Notes under the pieces: generated by a model | Told to the model about the DNA's origin: nothing | Seen by the model: the letters and a program-made list of their open reading frames with translations, nothing else | Database searches by the model: none | Assembly: GCF_001506165.1 (NCBI RefSeq) | Contig: NZ_CP011427.1 | Span: 2,356,001 to 2,420,000, forward strand | Direction: 5' to 3' | From: Pantoea vagans | GTDB taxonomy: Bacteria; Pseudomonadota; Gammaproteobacteria; Enterobacterales; Enterobacteriaceae | DNA length: 64,000 nucleotides | Shown here: positions 41,319 to 52,115 of the stretch, one piece after another | Layout of the letters: every line of letters starts with the position of its first letter | Position numbering within the stretch: position 1 is the first letter of the stretch | Translations under genes and position numbers: made by a program

Positions 41319-42152
41319 CTACTTATAAAGTCCGCGTAAAAAGGTATGCACAAACTCCGGCACCACTTCGCTGGCCAAGCCGTAGTGGCTTTCCGCGAAC
41401 TCATTGCCGACCTGGCTCGGTTCCAGATTGAGTTCAACGGTGTGAGCACCTTGCAGTTTTGCTTCATGCACAAAACCGGCCGCCGGATAGACATGGCCAG
41501 AGGTGCCAATTGCGATAAACAGATTCGCTTTCTCTATTGCCTGATAAATCTCTTCCATGCCCAATGGCATTTCACCAAACCACACCACATGTGGGCGCAG
41601 CCTCGCCGGAAACTGGCAACAGGTGCAGCGATCGTCTGGCGTGACATCTTCAGTCCAGTCCAACACCTGACCGCTGCTCTCACAGCGCACTTTTAGTAGC
41701 TCGCCATGCATATGCAGCACGCGTTGGCTGCCCGCACGCTCGTGCAGGTTATCGATGTTTTGCGTCACCAGCAGGAAGTTATCACCTAGCACCTGCTCCA
41801 TCTCTGCCAGCGCTTTGTGAGCGGCATTCGGCTGGATCTCTGGCAGCTGCAATTGACGGCGGCGCGAATTGTAAAACCCTTGCACCAAGGCCGGATCGCG
41901 ATGAAACCCTTCGGGTGTTGCCACATCTTCCACCCGATGCTCTTCCCAGAGTCCGTCAGCGGCACGGAATGTGCGAATCCCGGATTCGGCGGAGATGCCC
42001 GCTCCCGTCAGCACCACCACGCGCGGTTGCGGATGCGCAGCCAGTTCAGCTTTGCGATCGCGTTCAAAGATGCGCTGGCGAAAGCGCTGATGCACTTTGC
42101 GGCGGTTTTTCTTGTCGCGGGCGAGTCGTAGGCGTCGGCGCGGTATGCGCAT
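41319..42152 (-). CDS. cobB: NAD-dependent protein deacylase CobB (sirtuin)
   Basis: 277-residue class III sirtuin removing acetyl/succinyl groups from lysines. Basic arginine-rich N-terminal extension ([20 protein letters not shown]) as in the long E. coli form; NAD motifs [19 protein letters not shown] and [12 protein letters not shown] with catalytic His in [12 protein letters not shown]; zinc cysteines CESS...[17 protein letters not shown]. Immediately beyond is lolE; the E. coli gene nagK between them is absent. Confidence 0.95.
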   Translation of the reverse strand: MRIPRRRLRLARDKKNRRKVHQRFRQRIFERDRKAELAAHPQPRVVVLTGAGISAESGIRTFRAADGLWEEHRVEDVATPEGFHRDPALVQGFYNSRRRQLQLPEIQPNAAHKALAEMEQVLGDNFLLVTQNIDNLHERAGSQRVLHMHGELLKVRCESSGQVLDWTEDVTPDDRCTCCQFPARLRPHVVWFGEMPLGMEEIYQAIEKANLFIAIGTSGHVYPAAGFVHEAKLQGAHTVELNLEPSQVGNEFAESHYGLASEVVPEFVHTFLRGLYK

Positions 42153-42300
42153 AAAGGCTCCTTAATCTGCGGCGGTTAACGCTGCACGTCGGGTGTTTTG
42201 TTCGGGTTAATGGTTCCCGATAATAGCGGCTACGCATGACGGCTGCATGCCACTGATGCTGAAAATGTGCGCAGCCGCGAGGGCGGCTGCGTTTATCGCT

Positions 42301-43545
42301 TTACTGACCACTGAGTACGCGTGCAGGATCGATACGGCTGGCACGTCGTGCCGGATACCAACTGGCGATCAAACTGAGCACAATCGCCGTCACCAGCACC
42401 GAAATCACGTCAAGCCAGTGCAGTTCAGAGGGCAGGAAATCAATGAAATAGATATCCCCGGCCAGTAACTGGTGTCCGGTCAGATGCTCCAGGCCGCGGA
42501 TAATCGGCGTAAGGTTAAGTGCCACCAGCACCCCAACCACCACACCGCTGATGCTGCCGAGCAGCCCAGCCAGTAAGCCATACCAGATAAAGATAGCGCG
42601 GATCAGACCATCTTTAGCACCCAGAGTACGCAGCACCGCAATATCACTGCTCTTATCTTTGACGGCCATCACCAGCGTCGAGACGATGTTGAAACAGGCC
42701 ACACCAATCACCAGCACCATCGCCAGATACATGATGGCGCGGATCATCTGGATATCGCGGTACATGTAGCCATAAGTGCCGATCCAGCTTTTGATGTAGA
42801 CATAAGAGTGCGTCACTTCACCGGCATCGCGCACCAGTTTCTGTGCCTGGAACGGATCGCTCATTTTCAGCGCAATCCCGCTGACGCTGTCGCCCATGTC
42901 CAGATACTTCTGCGCATCACCCAAGGGAACCAGTGCCAGGCTGTGATCGAGCATGCCGCTAAGCTGGAGAATGCCTGAAACCTGCAAGCGAATACGCTTC
43001 GGCTGCAGCAGCTTGTTCTCACCGTCGTTGTTGGGGATCATGATGGTGATCCAGTCGCCCTGCTTCACGTTCAGCGATTTCGCAATGCCGCCACCGAGAA
43101 TGATTTGCTGTTTACCCGCGGCGAACTGTTGCCAGGCATCACCGTCCACAAAGCTTGGCAGCGCACTGAGGCGCGACTCCTGCTGCGGATCAACGCCCTT
43201 CACCTGCAGCGCCTGCATCTTCGCCCCGCTTTCGATCAAACCGGTAAAGTTGACGTACGGTGCCGCCGCCGCAATGCCTGGGACTTTTTCAATCGGCGCG
43301 ATCATCGGCTGCCAGTTGCGGAATGGCTGATTCACGGGCTCGATCTCCCCGTGCGGCACCACGGCCAGAATGCGTTTGTTCAGTTCGCGTTCGAAACCGT
43401 TCATGGCACTCAGGCCGATGATCAATACCGCCACGCCTAATGCAATGCCAATAGTAGAGATGATGGAGATCAGCGAGACCATGCCACCACGTCGCCGACC
43501 GCGGCTAAACCGCAGTCCAAGCAACAGGGATAATGATGAAGCCAT
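42301..43545 (-). CDS. lolE: Lipoprotein-releasing ABC transporter permease LolE
   Basis: 414 residues, FtsX-like fold: TM1 ([20 protein letters not shown]), a large periplasmic domain (about residues 50-270), three C-terminal TMs ([60 protein letters not shown]). With LolC and LolD it extracts outer-membrane lipoproteins from the inner membrane. Start shares a base with the lolD stop. Last gene of lolCDE. Confidence 0.96.
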   Translation of the reverse strand: MASSLSLLLGLRFSRGRRRGGMVSLISIISTIGIALGVAVLIIGLSAMNGFERELNKRILAVVPHGEIEPVNQPFRNWQPMIAPIEKVPGIAAAAPYVNFTGLIESGAKMQALQVKGVDPQQESRLSALPSFVDGDAWQQFAAGKQQIILGGGIAKSLNVKQGDWITIMIPNNDGENKLLQPKRIRLQVSGILQLSGMLDHSLALVPLGDAQKYLDMGDSVSGIALKMSDPFQAQKLVRDAGEVTHSYVYIKSWIGTYGYMYRDIQMIRAIMYLAMVLVIGVACFNIVSTLVMAVKDKSSDIAVLRTLGAKDGLIRAIFIWYGLLAGLLGSISGVVVGVLVALNLTPIIRGLEHLTGHQLLAGDIYFIDFLPSELHWLDVISVLVTAIVLSLIASWYPARRASRIDPARVLSGQ

Positions 43546-44246
43546 TAGATCGCTCCCAACGTCAGTTGGTCGTTCAACTGACCGTCTCGCATCTCCATCT
43601 GGCGGCTGAGACGCTTAGCCAGGTTGAGATCGTGCGTTACCACTAAAAATGCCGTGCCCTGCTGGACGTTGAGTTCGCCAAGCAGTTCAAAAATTGCATC
43701 CGCATTGCGCGCATCGAGGTTGCCTGTCGGCTCATCGGCCATTACCAGACGCGGACGATTCACCAGCGCACGCGCAATCGCCACACGCTGACGTTCCCCG
43801 CCTGATAGCTCAGATGGACGGTGCGCGGCACGTTTTTCCAGCCCTACTGCCGCCAGCATTTCACGCGCGCGTGAGGCGGCTTCATCTTTACCGGTTTTGC
43901 CAATCAGCAGTGGCATCGCCACATTTTCCAGCGCGCTGAAATCAGGCAGCAGATGATGGAACTGATAAATAAAGCCCAGCTCGCGGTTGCGCAGTTCAGC
44001 TTTGGCAGAAGAAGACATGGCGTTCAGTGACTTGCCATCAAACACCACATCACCTGAGGTTGGCGCATCCAGGCCACCCAGCAGATGCAGTAAGGTACTT
44101 TTACCCGAACCCGAACTGCCAACGATGGCGGTCAGTTCACCTGGCTGCAGGCTAAAAGCCACATTGCGCAGCACATCGGTCTGCACGCTGCCTTCCTGAT
44201 AGCGTTTGCACAGGTCACGACACTGCAACAAAGGGGTATTACTCAT
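43545..44246 (-). CDS. lolD: Lipoprotein-releasing ABC transporter ATPase LolD
   Basis: 233 residues. Walker [21 protein letters not shown], signature [19 protein letters not shown], Walker [13 protein letters not shown], and H-loop [10 protein letters not shown]. It powers LolCE. It overlaps the lolC end by 8 bases and lolE by 1, consistent with translational coupling. Confidence 0.97.
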   Translation of the reverse strand: MSNTPLLQCRDLCKRYQEGSVQTDVLRNVAFSLQPGELTAIVGSSGSGKSTLLHLLGGLDAPTSGDVVFDGKSLNAMSSSAKAELRNRELGFIYQFHHLLPDFSALENVAMPLLIGKTGKDEAASRAREMLAAVGLEKRAAHRPSELSGGERQRVAIARALVNRPRLVMADEPTGNLDARNADAIFELLGELNVQQGTAFLVVTHDLNLAKRLSRQMEMRDGQLNDQLTLGAI

Positions 44247-45438
44247 AACGTAAAGCCTCAGCGGGTTGTACGGCGGCAGCGCGCCATGACGGATAAAGGG
44301 TAGAGAGCAGCGCCACGATCATAGAGACCAGCGCAATGGTAACCACCTGCCAGACATTGATGTCCACCGGCAGCGCGGCGCCGTCCAGGAACAGGCCAAT
44401 GACCGGCATTAAATTGTTAAGCTGGCTGGCGAGCAACACCCCCAGCAGCGTGCCGAGTAAGGTACCGATAATGCCCGCACTGGCACCCTGCACCATAAAC
44501 ACCGCCACAATCTGCCGACGGGTTAAGCCTTGGGTTTGCAGAATCGCCACTTCGCCCTGCTTTTCCATGATCAACAGGCCGAGCGAGGTGATGATATTAA
44601 ACGCGGCCACCGCAATGATCAGACTCAGCAGCAACCCCATCATATTTTTCTCCATGCGTACCGCCTGGAAAAGATCACCCTTACGCTCGCGCCAGTCTTT
44701 CATTGTTAGCCCATCGGGCAAATGCTGTTCACTGAACGCATCAATGTTCAGCGGCTTTTCCAGCCATAAACGCCAGCCCGTAATGTTACCCAGCGGATAG
44801 CGCATCACGCGTGAGGCGTCCTGCTGGTTAACCAGAATCTGGTAGCCATCCACCTCACTGTTGGCCGCATAGGTCCCGGCAACGGTAAAGATTCGCTGGC
44901 TTGGCAGACGCCCTACTGGCGTGAACTGACTGACTGAAGGCACCATCAAACGCAGTTGGTCGCCGCGTTTCACCGCCAACTGCGACGCCAGTTGTTCACC
45001 GATGATGACGTTATATTGGCCGGGTTGCAGCACGCTCTGCTGGGTATTGACGAGATACGGCGTCAGCGGGTCCTGTTCGTCAGGGTTGATGCCCAGCATC
45101 ACGCCGACAGAAACATTGCGCGCACTTTGCAACACCACATCCGCGGTGGTGAGCGGCGCCATGCGCGTCACACCTTGCAATTCAAGGTCCTGCGCAGGGA
45201 TCTGCTGCGGATTGATGCTGCCTTTATCGCTGGTCACCAGCGCTTGCGGCATCAGGCCGAGGATATTGCCCTCCAGCTCACGCTCGAAGCCGTTCATCAC
45301 TGACAATACCGTGACCAGCGCCAGCACGCCGAGCGTGATGCCGATGGTCGAAAGCCAGGAGACAAAGCGACCAAAGCGGTCTGAGGCTCGTCCACGCATG
45401 TAGCGCAAACCGATGAATAACGCGACTGGTTGATACAT
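44239..45438 (-). CDS. lolC: Lipoprotein-releasing ABC transporter permease LolC
   Basis: 399 residues, same FtsX-like topology as LolE: TM1 ([20 protein letters not shown]), periplasmic domain that recruits LolA, three C-terminal TMs. Motifs [21 protein letters not shown] and [18 protein letters not shown]. First gene of lolCDE; its upstream region contains ERIC repeats. Confidence 0.96.
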   Translation of the reverse strand: MYQPVALFIGLRYMRGRASDRFGRFVSWLSTIGITLGVLALVTVLSVMNGFERELEGNILGLMPQALVTSDKGSINPQQIPAQDLELQGVTRMAPLTTADVVLQSARNVSVGVMLGINPDEQDPLTPYLVNTQQSVLQPGQYNVIIGEQLASQLAVKRGDQLRLMVPSVSQFTPVGRLPSQRIFTVAGTYAANSEVDGYQILVNQQDASRVMRYPLGNITGWRLWLEKPLNIDAFSEQHLPDGLTMKDWRERKGDLFQAVRMEKNMMGLLLSLIIAVAAFNIITSLGLLIMEKQGEVAILQTQGLTRRQIVAVFMVQGASAGIIGTLLGTLLGVLLASQLNNLMPVIGLFLDGAALPVDINVWQVVTIALVSMIVALLSTLYPSWRAAAVQPAEALRYE

Positions 45439-45675
45439 GAGATCCGTCTTGGCAGTTGCCTGAAAATAAGTAGTGGGATGATAAAGGAGCCGTCTGCTTT
45501 ATGAAACCTCTAACCCTCTGAGTCTGCGGCAAAGTTACGTCTAAATACGTCACGATCTGCGTCAATGCATAAAATTTCGACAAAATAATGATACTTATTG
45601 TGCGTTTATTAGACATCACCTGGCGTAGACTGCTTTAAAAGAAGTAGTTTTTACAACCGGCACCGCAGCCAGCCC
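45439..45675. other. Non-coding region upstream of lolC
   Basis: No gene seen. This AT-richer stretch presumably holds the lolCDE promoter on the minus strand and lies between lolC and the first ERIC copy. No operator recognised. Confidence 0.4.
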
Positions 45676-45778
45676 AAAGATTTCGTGCTGTGGCAAGGCG
45701 GCAAGTCTGCTAATCCCCAGGAGCTTACATTAGTAAGTGACTGGGGTTAGTAGGCGCAGCCAACGCCGCCACGGTGCG
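45676..45778. repeat. ERIC (IRU) element, tandem copy 1
   Basis: 103-bp unit starting AAAGATTTCGTGC and ending CCACGGTGCG. It contains AATCCCCAGGAGCTTACAT and AGTAAGTGACTGGGGT, the sequences used for ERIC1R and ERIC2 primers. Adjacent copy 2 starts at the next base. Confidence 0.92.
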
Positions 45779-45881
45779 AAAGATTTCGTGCGGTGGCAAG
45801 GCGGCAAGCCTGTGAATCCCCAGGAGCTCACATCAGTAAGTGACTGGGGTTAGCAGGCGCAGCCAACGCCGCCACGGTGCG
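45779..45881. repeat. ERIC (IRU) element, tandem copy 2
   Basis: 103-bp unit directly abutting copy 1 and nearly identical to it; contains GTGAATCCCCAGGAGCTCAC and AGTAAGTGACTGGGGTTAGC. It ends 29 bases before the start of the small gene at 45911. Confidence 0.92.
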
Positions 45882-45910
45882 AAAGATGCCGGGCGAAAAG
45901 GAGTACACCC

Positions 45911-46120
45911 ATGTTCAGATTTCCGAAGGGCAGTATCGTTAAACACAAATCGGGAGAAATTAAAGGCGAGATCGTTAACGTCTTTGAACAGGGAGATGCG
46001 CCAACCGGCTATTACGTGAAGTGGGACGACGGCAATCACAGCTACCATCTGGAGAAAGAGCTGTCATGGGCCAATATCGATCGTCCGCGCATGCACTATA
46101 CACAGCAATCCAGTAAGTGA
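45911..46120 (+). CDS. Small protein of unknown function with SH3-like pattern
   Basis: 69 residues from ATG 45911 (AAAAGGAG upstream). The pattern FPKGSIVKHKSGEIKGEIVN then YYVKWDDGNHSYHLEKEL suggests a small beta-barrel of SH3/Tudor type, but I do not recognise the family. The last residues (SSK) and the TGA stop lie within an ERIC fragment, and two full ERIC copies precede it. Whether the C-terminus is original is unclear. Confidence 0.65.
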   Translation: MFRFPKGSIVKHKSGEIKGEIVNVFEQGDAPTGYYVKWDDGNHSYHLEKELSWANIDRPRMHYTQQSSK

Positions 46121-46166
46121 CTGGGGTTCGCAGGCGCGGCCACAGCGCGAAGTATGAAGGGCGATG
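46110..46166. repeat. Partial ERIC element (right half)
   Basis: CAGTAAGTGACTGGGGTTCG at 46111-46130, then CAGGCGCGGCCACAGCGCGA, the second half of an ERIC unit with changes. It overlaps the end of the preceding ORF and lies in the mfd leader. Confidence 0.75.
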
Positions 46167-46251
46167 AGAAATAGCACCGCGACAGATGATCCTCAAGGCA
46201 GATTGTGGAATGATGACGCCCTGGAATCCAAGGAGAGAATGTCGAGTCCTT

Positions 46252-49200
46252 ATGTCGGAACAGCGTCGTTATACCCTGCCTGCGAAAGCGGGCGATCATC
46301 GTCAGCTCGGCGAACTGATTGGCGCCGCGCAAGCGGTGGAGTGCGCCAGCATCACTGAACGTCATCCCGGTCCGGTGTTGATGATTACCCCGGATATGCA
46401 GTCTGCCCTGCGTTTGCAGGAGGAGATTCGCCAGTTCACCGATCTGCCGGTCACTAACCTCGCCGACTGGGAAACGCTGCCCTATGACAGCTTTTCCCCG
46501 CACCAGGACATTATCTCTGCCCGTCTCTCCACCTTATACCAACTGCCCAATTTAACGCGCGGCATGCTGATTATGCCGGTTAACACGCTGATGCAGCGCG
46601 TTTGCCCGCACAGCTTCCTGCACGGCCATGCGCTGGTAATGAAACAGGGGCAAAAACTGTCGCGCGATGCACTGCGTGACCAGCTGGAGCAAGCGGGTTA
46701 CCGCCATGTCGATCAGGTGATGGAACACGGTGAATATGCCACGCGTGGTGCGCTGCTGGACCTCTATCCGATGGGCAGCGATCAGCCTTATCGCATTGAT
46801 TTCTTTGATGACGAAATCGACAGTCTGCGTCTGTTTGACGTTGACAGCCAGCGCACGCTGGAAGCGGTTGATGCCATCAATTTGCTGCCCGCCCATGAAT
46901 TTCCGACCGATAAAACCGCCATCGAGCTGTTCCGCACCCGCTGGCGTGAAATTTTTGACGTGCGCCGCGAGCCGGAACACGTCTATCAGCAGGTGAGCAA
47001 AGGCACCTTGCCTGCGGGCATCGAATACTGGCAGCCGCTGTTCTTTGAGCAGGAACTGCCCACGCTGTTTAGCTATCTACCCGCTAACACGCTAGTGCTA
47101 AACAGCGGCGATCTGCACGGCAGCGCCGATCGGTTCTGGCAAGATGCCAATGCCCGTTATGAAAATCGCCGTATCGATCCGATGCGTCCGCTGCTGGAAC
47201 CCGCCAGCCTGTGGCTGCGCCCGGACGCTCTGCTGGGTGAACTGAAAGCCTGGCCGCGCATGCAGTTAAGCAATGAGACGCTGCCAGAGAAAGCCGCCAA
47301 CACCAACCTGGGCTATCAGCCCCTGCCCGAACTGGCGGTGCAAGCACAGGCTAAAGCCCCGCTTGATCTTCTGCGCCAGTTTATCGAGCAGTTCGATGGG
47401 CAGATTATCTTCTCAGTGGAGAGCGAAGGACGCCGTGAAAGCCTGCAAGAGCTGCTGGCACGTATCAAGCTTCGCCCACAGCCGATCGAGCACTTTGATC
47501 AGGCGAGTCAACACCCCCACAGTTTGATGATCGGTGCCAGCGAGCGCGGCTTCATCGACAGCACCCGTCACCGTGCACTGATTTGCGAAAGTGATTTACT
47601 GGGTGAACGCGTCAGTCGCCGCCGCCAGGATAATCGTCGCACCATCAACCCTGATGTGCTGATCCGTAACCTGGCTGAGCTGCATCCCGGCCAGCCAGTG
47701 GTGCATCTGGAACATGGCGTGGGACGTTATATCGGCCTGACCACGCTGGAAGCCGGCGGCATTGTTGCCGAGTACCTGATGCTCTCCTATGCAGGTGATG
47801 CCAAGCTCTACGTGCCGGTTTCCTCACTGCACCTGATTAGCCGTTACGCCGGCGGTGCGGATGAAAATGCCCCCTTACACAAACTCGGCAGTGATGCCTG
47901 GTCCCGCGCGCGGCAGAAAGCCGCCGAGAAAGTGCGTGATGTCGCGGCAGAATTGCTGGATATCTACGCCCAGCGCGCCGCCAAAACCGGCTTCGCCTTC
48001 AAACATGACCGCGACCAGTATCAGCTGTTCTGCGAAGGTTTCCCGTTTGAAACCACGCCGGATCAAGGCCAGGCCATCAATGCCGTGCTGAGTGACATGT
48101 GCCAACCGCTGGCGATGGATCGTCTGGTGTGTGGTGACGTAGGTTTCGGTAAAACCGAAGTGGCAATGCGTGCCGCTTTCCTCGCCGTTGAGAATGCCAA
48201 ACAAATCGCGGTGCTGGTGCCGACCACCCTGCTGGCGCAGCAGCACTACGACAACTTCCGCGATCGTTTTGCCAACTGGCCGGTACGTATCGAAATGCTT
48301 TCACGCTTCCGCAGCGCCAAAGAGCAGAGTCAGGTGCTGGAGCAGGCGCGCGAAGGCAAAGTGGATATTTTGATCGGCACACATAAGTTGCTGTCCAGCG
48401 ATCTGAAATGGCACGACCTTGGTCTGCTAATTGTCGATGAGGAGCACCGCTTTGGGGTGCGACACAAAGAGCGGATTAAAGCGATGCGCGCCGATGTGGA
48501 CATCCTGACGCTCACCGCCACGCCGATTCCGCGTACCCTGAATATGGCGATGAGCGGTATGCGCGATCTGTCGATTATCGCCACACCGCCTGCACGCCGA
48601 CTGGCGGTGAAAACCTTTGTCCGTGAATACGATAGTTTGGTGGTGCGTGAAGCGATCCTGCGAGAGATTTTACGCGGCGGGCAGGTTTACTACCTGTATA
48701 ACGATGTTGAGAACATCGAAAAAGCCGCGCAACGCCTGGCCGATTTGGTACCGGAAGCCCGTATTGCCATTGGTCATGGCCAAATGCGCGAACGCGACCT
48801 GGAACGGGTGATGAACGATTTCCACCACCAGCGTTTCAACGTGCTGGTGTGTACTACCATCATCGAAACCGGTATCGACGTACCCAGCGCCAACACCATT
48901 ATCATTGAGCGTGCCGATCACTTTGGCCTGGCGCAGTTGCATCAGTTGCGTGGCCGTGTGGGGCGTTCGCACCATCAGGCCTACGCCTGGTTACTCACGC
49001 CGCATCCTAAAGCGATGACCACCGATGCGCAGAAACGTCTGGAAGCCATCGCCTCGCTGGAAGATTTGGGTGCGGGCTTTGCGCTGGCCACGCACGATCT
49101 GGAGATCCGCGGTGCTGGTGAATTGCTGGGTGAAGATCAAAGCGGCCAGATGGAAACCATTGGCTTCACGCTGTACATGGAATTGCTGGAGAACGCCGTG

Positions 49201-49695
49201 GATGCGCTAAAAGCCGGGCGTGAACCTTCACTTGAAGATCTCACCAGCAATCAGACGGAAATCGAACTGCGCATGCCCGCTCTGCTGCCAGATGATTTTA
49301 TCCCGGATGTGAATACGCGTTTGTCACTGTATAAGCGCGTGGCTTCGGCCAGCGATGCGCAAGAGTTGGCGGAACTGAAAGTGGAGATGATTGACCGATT
49401 TGGTAAGTTGCCTGATGCGGCGCGAAATCTGCTGGATGTCGCAGGGCTGCGCCTGGAGGCGCGTGAGCTGGGCATCCGCAAAATTGAAGCCAGTGAAAAA
49501 GGTGGCTTCTTCGAGTTCGCACCCCAGAACCATGTCGATCCAGGCTGGCTGATCGGCCTGCTGCAAAAAGATCCCAAGCAGTGGAAGCTGGATGGCCCAA
49601 CCCGCTTGAAGTTCACGCGTGATTTAGAAGAGCGCAAAGTGCGCATGGAGTGGGTACAGAGCTTTATTGGTGAGTTGGCGAAGAACCGGGTTTAG
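46252..49695 (+). CDS. mfd: Transcription-repair coupling factor Mfd
   Basis: 1147 residues: UvrB-homology N-terminal part (LADWETLPYDSFSPHQDIIS), RNA-polymerase-interacting domain (VVHLEHGVGRYIGLTTLEAGG), then a RecG-type translocase (Walker A GDVGFGKTEVAMRAAF, DEEHRFGVRHKERIK, ATPIPRTLNMAMSGMRD, TTIIETGIDVPSANT, GRVGRSHHQAYAW). It removes stalled RNA polymerase and recruits UvrA. Start placed at 46252 by comparison with E. coli (MPEQYRYTLP); its ribosome site is distant. A better-spaced AGGAG precedes an out-of-frame ATG at 46239. Confidence 0.96.
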   Translation: MSEQRRYTLPAKAGDHRQLGELIGAAQAVECASITERHPGPVLMITPDMQSALRLQEEIRQFTDLPVTNLADWETLPYDSFSPHQDIISARLSTLYQLPNLTRGMLIMPVNTLMQRVCPHSFLHGHALVMKQGQKLSRDALRDQLEQAGYRHVDQVMEHGEYATRGALLDLYPMGSDQPYRIDFFDDEIDSLRLFDVDSQRTLEAVDAINLLPAHEFPTDKTAIELFRTRWREIFDVRREPEHVYQQVSKGTLPAGIEYWQPLFFEQELPTLFSYLPANTLVLNSGDLHGSADRFWQDANARYENRRIDPMRPLLEPASLWLRPDALLGELKAWPRMQLSNETLPEKAANTNLGYQPLPELAVQAQAKAPLDLLRQFIEQFDGQIIFSVESEGRRESLQELLARIKLRPQPIEHFDQASQHPHSLMIGASERGFIDSTRHRALICESDLLGERVSRRRQDNRRTINPDVLIRNLAELHPGQPVVHLEHGVGRYIGLTTLEAGGIVAEYLMLSYAGDAKLYVPVSSLHLISRYAGGADENAPLHKLGSDAWSRARQKAAEKVRDVAAELLDIYAQRAAKTGFAFKHDRDQYQLFCEGFPFETTPDQGQAINAVLSDMCQPLAMDRLVCGDVGFGKTEVAMRAAFLAVENAKQIAVLVPTTLLAQQHYDNFRDRFANWPVRIEMLSRFRSAKEQSQVLEQAREGKVDILIGTHKLLSSDLKWHDLGLLIVDEEHRFGVRHKERIKAMRADVDILTLTATPIPRTLNMAMSGMRDLSIIATPPARRLAVKTFVREYDSLVVREAILREILRGGQVYYLYNDVENIEKAAQRLADLVPEARIAIGHGQMRERDLERVMNDFHHQRFNVLVCTTIIETGIDVPSANTIIIERADHFGLAQLHQLRGRVGRSHHQAYAWLLTPHPKAMTTDAQKRLEAIASLEDLGAGFALATHDLEIRGAGELLGEDQSGQMETIGFTLYMELLENAVDALKAGREPSLEDLTSNQTEIELRMPALLPDDFIPDVNTRLSLYKRVASASDAQELAELKVEMIDRFGKLPDAARNLLDVAGLRLEARELGIRKIEASEKGGFFEFAPQNHVDPGWLIGLLQKDPKQWKLDGPTRLKFTRDLEERKVRMEWVQSFIGELAKNRV

Positions 49696-49700
49696 TGTGA

Positions 49701-49729
49701 TAAAAAAAGCGCCTTACGGCGCTTTTTTC
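49701..49729 (+). terminator. Rho-independent terminator after mfd
   Basis: AAAAAGCGCC-TTAC-GGCGCTTTTTT just after the mfd stop; its A/T flanks allow termination of the convergent ycfJ as well. Confidence 0.9.
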
Positions 49730-49760
49730 GTTACTGCTGCTGTGACGTGTCTTTGCCCAA

Positions 49761-50303
49761 TTAGGCCTGATTCGAATTCAGGATCAGCTGACCGTTACGG
49801 TCAAGCGGAATGCGGGTGCCAGGGTCATTTTCCATGCGGATTTTGCCCTGCTGGTCGCCTATTTTATAGGTCACATCATAACCCAGCATTTTTTCCTGTT
49901 TGTCGTAGACGGTTTTGCAACGCTGTTCATTGGTGGTGTAAGTGTCACGATCCTGCAATGCACCCTGCACCTGATTACCACCGTAACCGCCTGCCAACGC
50001 GCCCGCTACCGTCGCGACATCACGCCCACGACCGCCACCGAACTGGTGACCGAGCACACCACCCGCCACGGCACCCAGTACCGAACCGGCGATACGGTTC
50101 TCATCCTGTACCGGACGACGATGCGTTAACGTCACATTGCGACACTCCTGTCGCGGTTGTTTAATGCTCTCTTTGATCGGCGTTGCCGAGAGAACCTGAG
50201 CATACTGCGGGCCACGATCAAAGACATCCATGCTGGCGACGGCGGCCACACCTAATGCGGCTGCCACGCCGATACCGATACCCGCTAACATTGATTTATT
50301 CAC
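49761..50303 (-). CDS. ycfJ: Glycine-zipper outer-membrane protein YcfJ
   Basis: About 180 residues, matching E. coli YcfJ: N-terminal hydrophobic AGIGIGVAAALGVAAVAS, RQECRNVTLTHRRPVQDENR, and the glycine-zipper 2TM segment GSVLGAVAGGVLGHQFGGGR. Start is GTG at 50303 (AGGAGG eight bases upstream), giving MNKSMLAG as in E. coli. Function not established; envelope-associated. Confidence 0.92.
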   Translation of the reverse strand: MNKSMLAGIGIGVAAALGVAAVASMDVFDRGPQYAQVLSATPIKESIKQPRQECRNVTLTHRRPVQDENRIAGSVLGAVAGGVLGHQFGGGRGRDVATVAGALAGGYGGNQVQGALQDRDTYTTNEQRCKTVYDKQEKMLGYDVTYKIGDQQGKIRMENDPGTRIPLDRNGQLILNSNQA

Positions 50304-50598
50304 AGGAATGTCCTCCTGAAGGTTGTTACCGCGCAATCCTGCCGCTACCGAATCCTGTGTAGCCGAGGCATAAACGGCGTGCGCGCCGCGCCGTGTTTGT
50401 GGATATAAGTTTTACAGATGGTCCGTAATTGCAACATCAGATTAATGGAGGAAACGAGGCGGAAACCGGTCAGGGCCAGTTTTTCAGAGAGTTCTGAGAG
50501 CAGCTGAAATAGCGCCGTAACCTTAAGCTGAACTGTCTTTTTTCAGTGGGTTACAGCAGGAGGAAGGCTTGAGGCGGTATTGCACCGCCCCGAAATCA

Positions 50599-51903
50599 TT
50601 AGTGTAGCTTGAGGCGCGGGCGCAGCACGCGGTTCAGGCTACCCACCAGCATCATCAGGCCGGTTTTGAAATATCCGTGGAGCGCAATCTGGTGCATACG
50701 ATATAGAGAGATGTAGACAAAACGCGCAATGCGCCCTTCTACCATCATCGAACCGCGCATCAGGTTACCCATCAGGCTGCCAACGGTACTGAAGCGGGAC
50801 AGCGACACCAGTGAACCGTGATCTTTATAGACATAGGCTTTCAGCGCGTTGCCTTTACGCTGCGCCAGGATGTTCTCCAGCGCGCGTGAAGCCATCTGAT
50901 GGGCAGACTGCGCGCGTGGAGGAACAAAACCGCCAGTTGGCAATGCGCATGAAGCACAATCACCAATCGCGTAGATATCATCATCCAGCGTGGTTTGCAG
51001 CGTGTCCTTCACCACCAGTTGGTTGATACGGTTGGTTTCCAGTCCGCCAATGTCCTTCATAAAGTCCGGCGCTTTGATCCCTGCCGCCCACACCATCAAA
51101 TCCGCGTTGATGAACTCTCCACCTTTAGTGTTCAGCCCCTCTTCGGTGGCGCTGGTGACCATGGTTTGCGTCAACACACGCACGCCAAGCTTGGTCAGTT
51201 CCTGATGTGCCGCCGCAGAAATGCGGGGTGGCAACGCGGGCAGAATGCGCTCACCGGCTTCGACCAGCGTAACATTCAGCGCGGAGCTATCCAGACCTTT
51301 ATAACCGTAGCTGTGCAACTGTTTTACGGCGTTGTACAGCTCAGCCGACAGCTCAACGCCCGTGGCACCGCCGCCGACAATGGCAATATTAACCTTTTCC
51401 AGGCTGCCTTCACTGGCGGAGAAGCGCAGGAACAGGTTGAGCATTTCATTATGGAAACGACGGGCCTGATGCGGGTTATCCAGGAAGATGCAGTGATCTT
51501 TCACGCCCGGCGTACCGAAGTCATTAGACGTACTGCCCAGCGCCATCACCAGACGGTCATAGGCCAGCTCACGCTGCGGCACCAGCAACTCACCGTTAGC
51601 ATCGCGGATCTCTGCCAGTTCAATGGTTTTGGTTTCACGATTGATTTGCGTCAGCGATCCCAGCTGGAACTGGAAACCGTGGTTACGCGCGTGCGCCAGG
51701 TAACTCAGCGCATCGATACCTTCGTCCATCGAACCCGTCGCCACTTCATGTAACAACGGCTTCCACAGATGACTGTGATTGCGATCGACGAGAATAATCT
51801 CGGCTTTCTTTTTGCGGCCAAGCTTATGACCGAGCTGTGTTGCCAGCTCTAAGCCACCGGCACCACCGCCAATAATGACGATTTTTTCCATAGATGTAGT
51901 CAA
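50599..51903 (-). CDS. ndh: NADH:quinone oxidoreductase type II (NDH-2)
   Basis: 434 residues with two Rossmann motifs ([17 protein letters not shown] for [21 protein letters not shown] for NADH), [29 protein letters not shown] and the C-terminal membrane-binding region ([20 protein letters not shown]). It oxidises NADH without proton pumping. TTG start at 51903 (GAGGGGG six bases upstream) gives the E. coli length and N-terminus. FNR box upstream. Confidence 0.96.
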   Translation of the reverse strand: MTTSMEKIVIIGGGAGGLELATQLGHKLGRKKKAEIILVDRNHSHLWKPLLHEVATGSMDEGIDALSYLAHARNHGFQFQLGSLTQINRETKTIELAEIRDANGELLVPQRELAYDRLVMALGSTSNDFGTPGVKDHCIFLDNPHQARRFHNEMLNLFLRFSASEGSLEKVNIAIVGGGATGVELSAELYNAVKQLHSYGYKGLDSSALNVTLVEAGERILPALPPRISAAAHQELTKLGVRVLTQTMVTSATEEGLNTKGGEFINADLMVWAAGIKAPDFMKDIGGLETNRINQLVVKDTLQTTLDDDIYAIGDCASCALPTGGFVPPRAQSAHQMASRALENILAQRKGNALKAYVYKDHGSLVSLSRFSTVGSLMGNLMRGSMMVEGRIARFVYISLYRMHQIALHGYFKTGLMMLVGSLNRVLRPRLKLH

Positions 51904-52037
51904 CAAAGACCCCCTCAAAGTTGTAAACCAATAGTTAATTAATGGTTACTAAAAACCTTAATAAACATAGGGTTGGCGACGTTAAATCGCGAGCTGAGGG
52001 CAGAATATCACGGCGCAATCGTCAGATCATAAGAAAA

Positions 52038-52051
52038 TTGATGTACATCAA
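52038..52051. promoter_or_regulatory. FNR box upstream of ndh
   Basis: TTGATGTACATCAA fits the FNR consensus TTGAT-N4-ATCAA perfectly. It lies 135 bases upstream of the ndh start; E. coli ndh is repressed by FNR without oxygen, so the same is predicted here. Confidence 0.85.
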
Positions 52052-52115
52052 TCTTTCAGCTGCATTATCAGAATGTTAAACATTCTGTGCGCCGCATCAC
52101 ACGGCGCGTTTTCAC

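Noticed and set aside
52088..52113. Hairpin GCGCCG-CATCACA-CGGCGC as ycfP terminator
   Set aside because: Good stem but no T-run in the ycfP direction; not supported as a rho-independent terminator.
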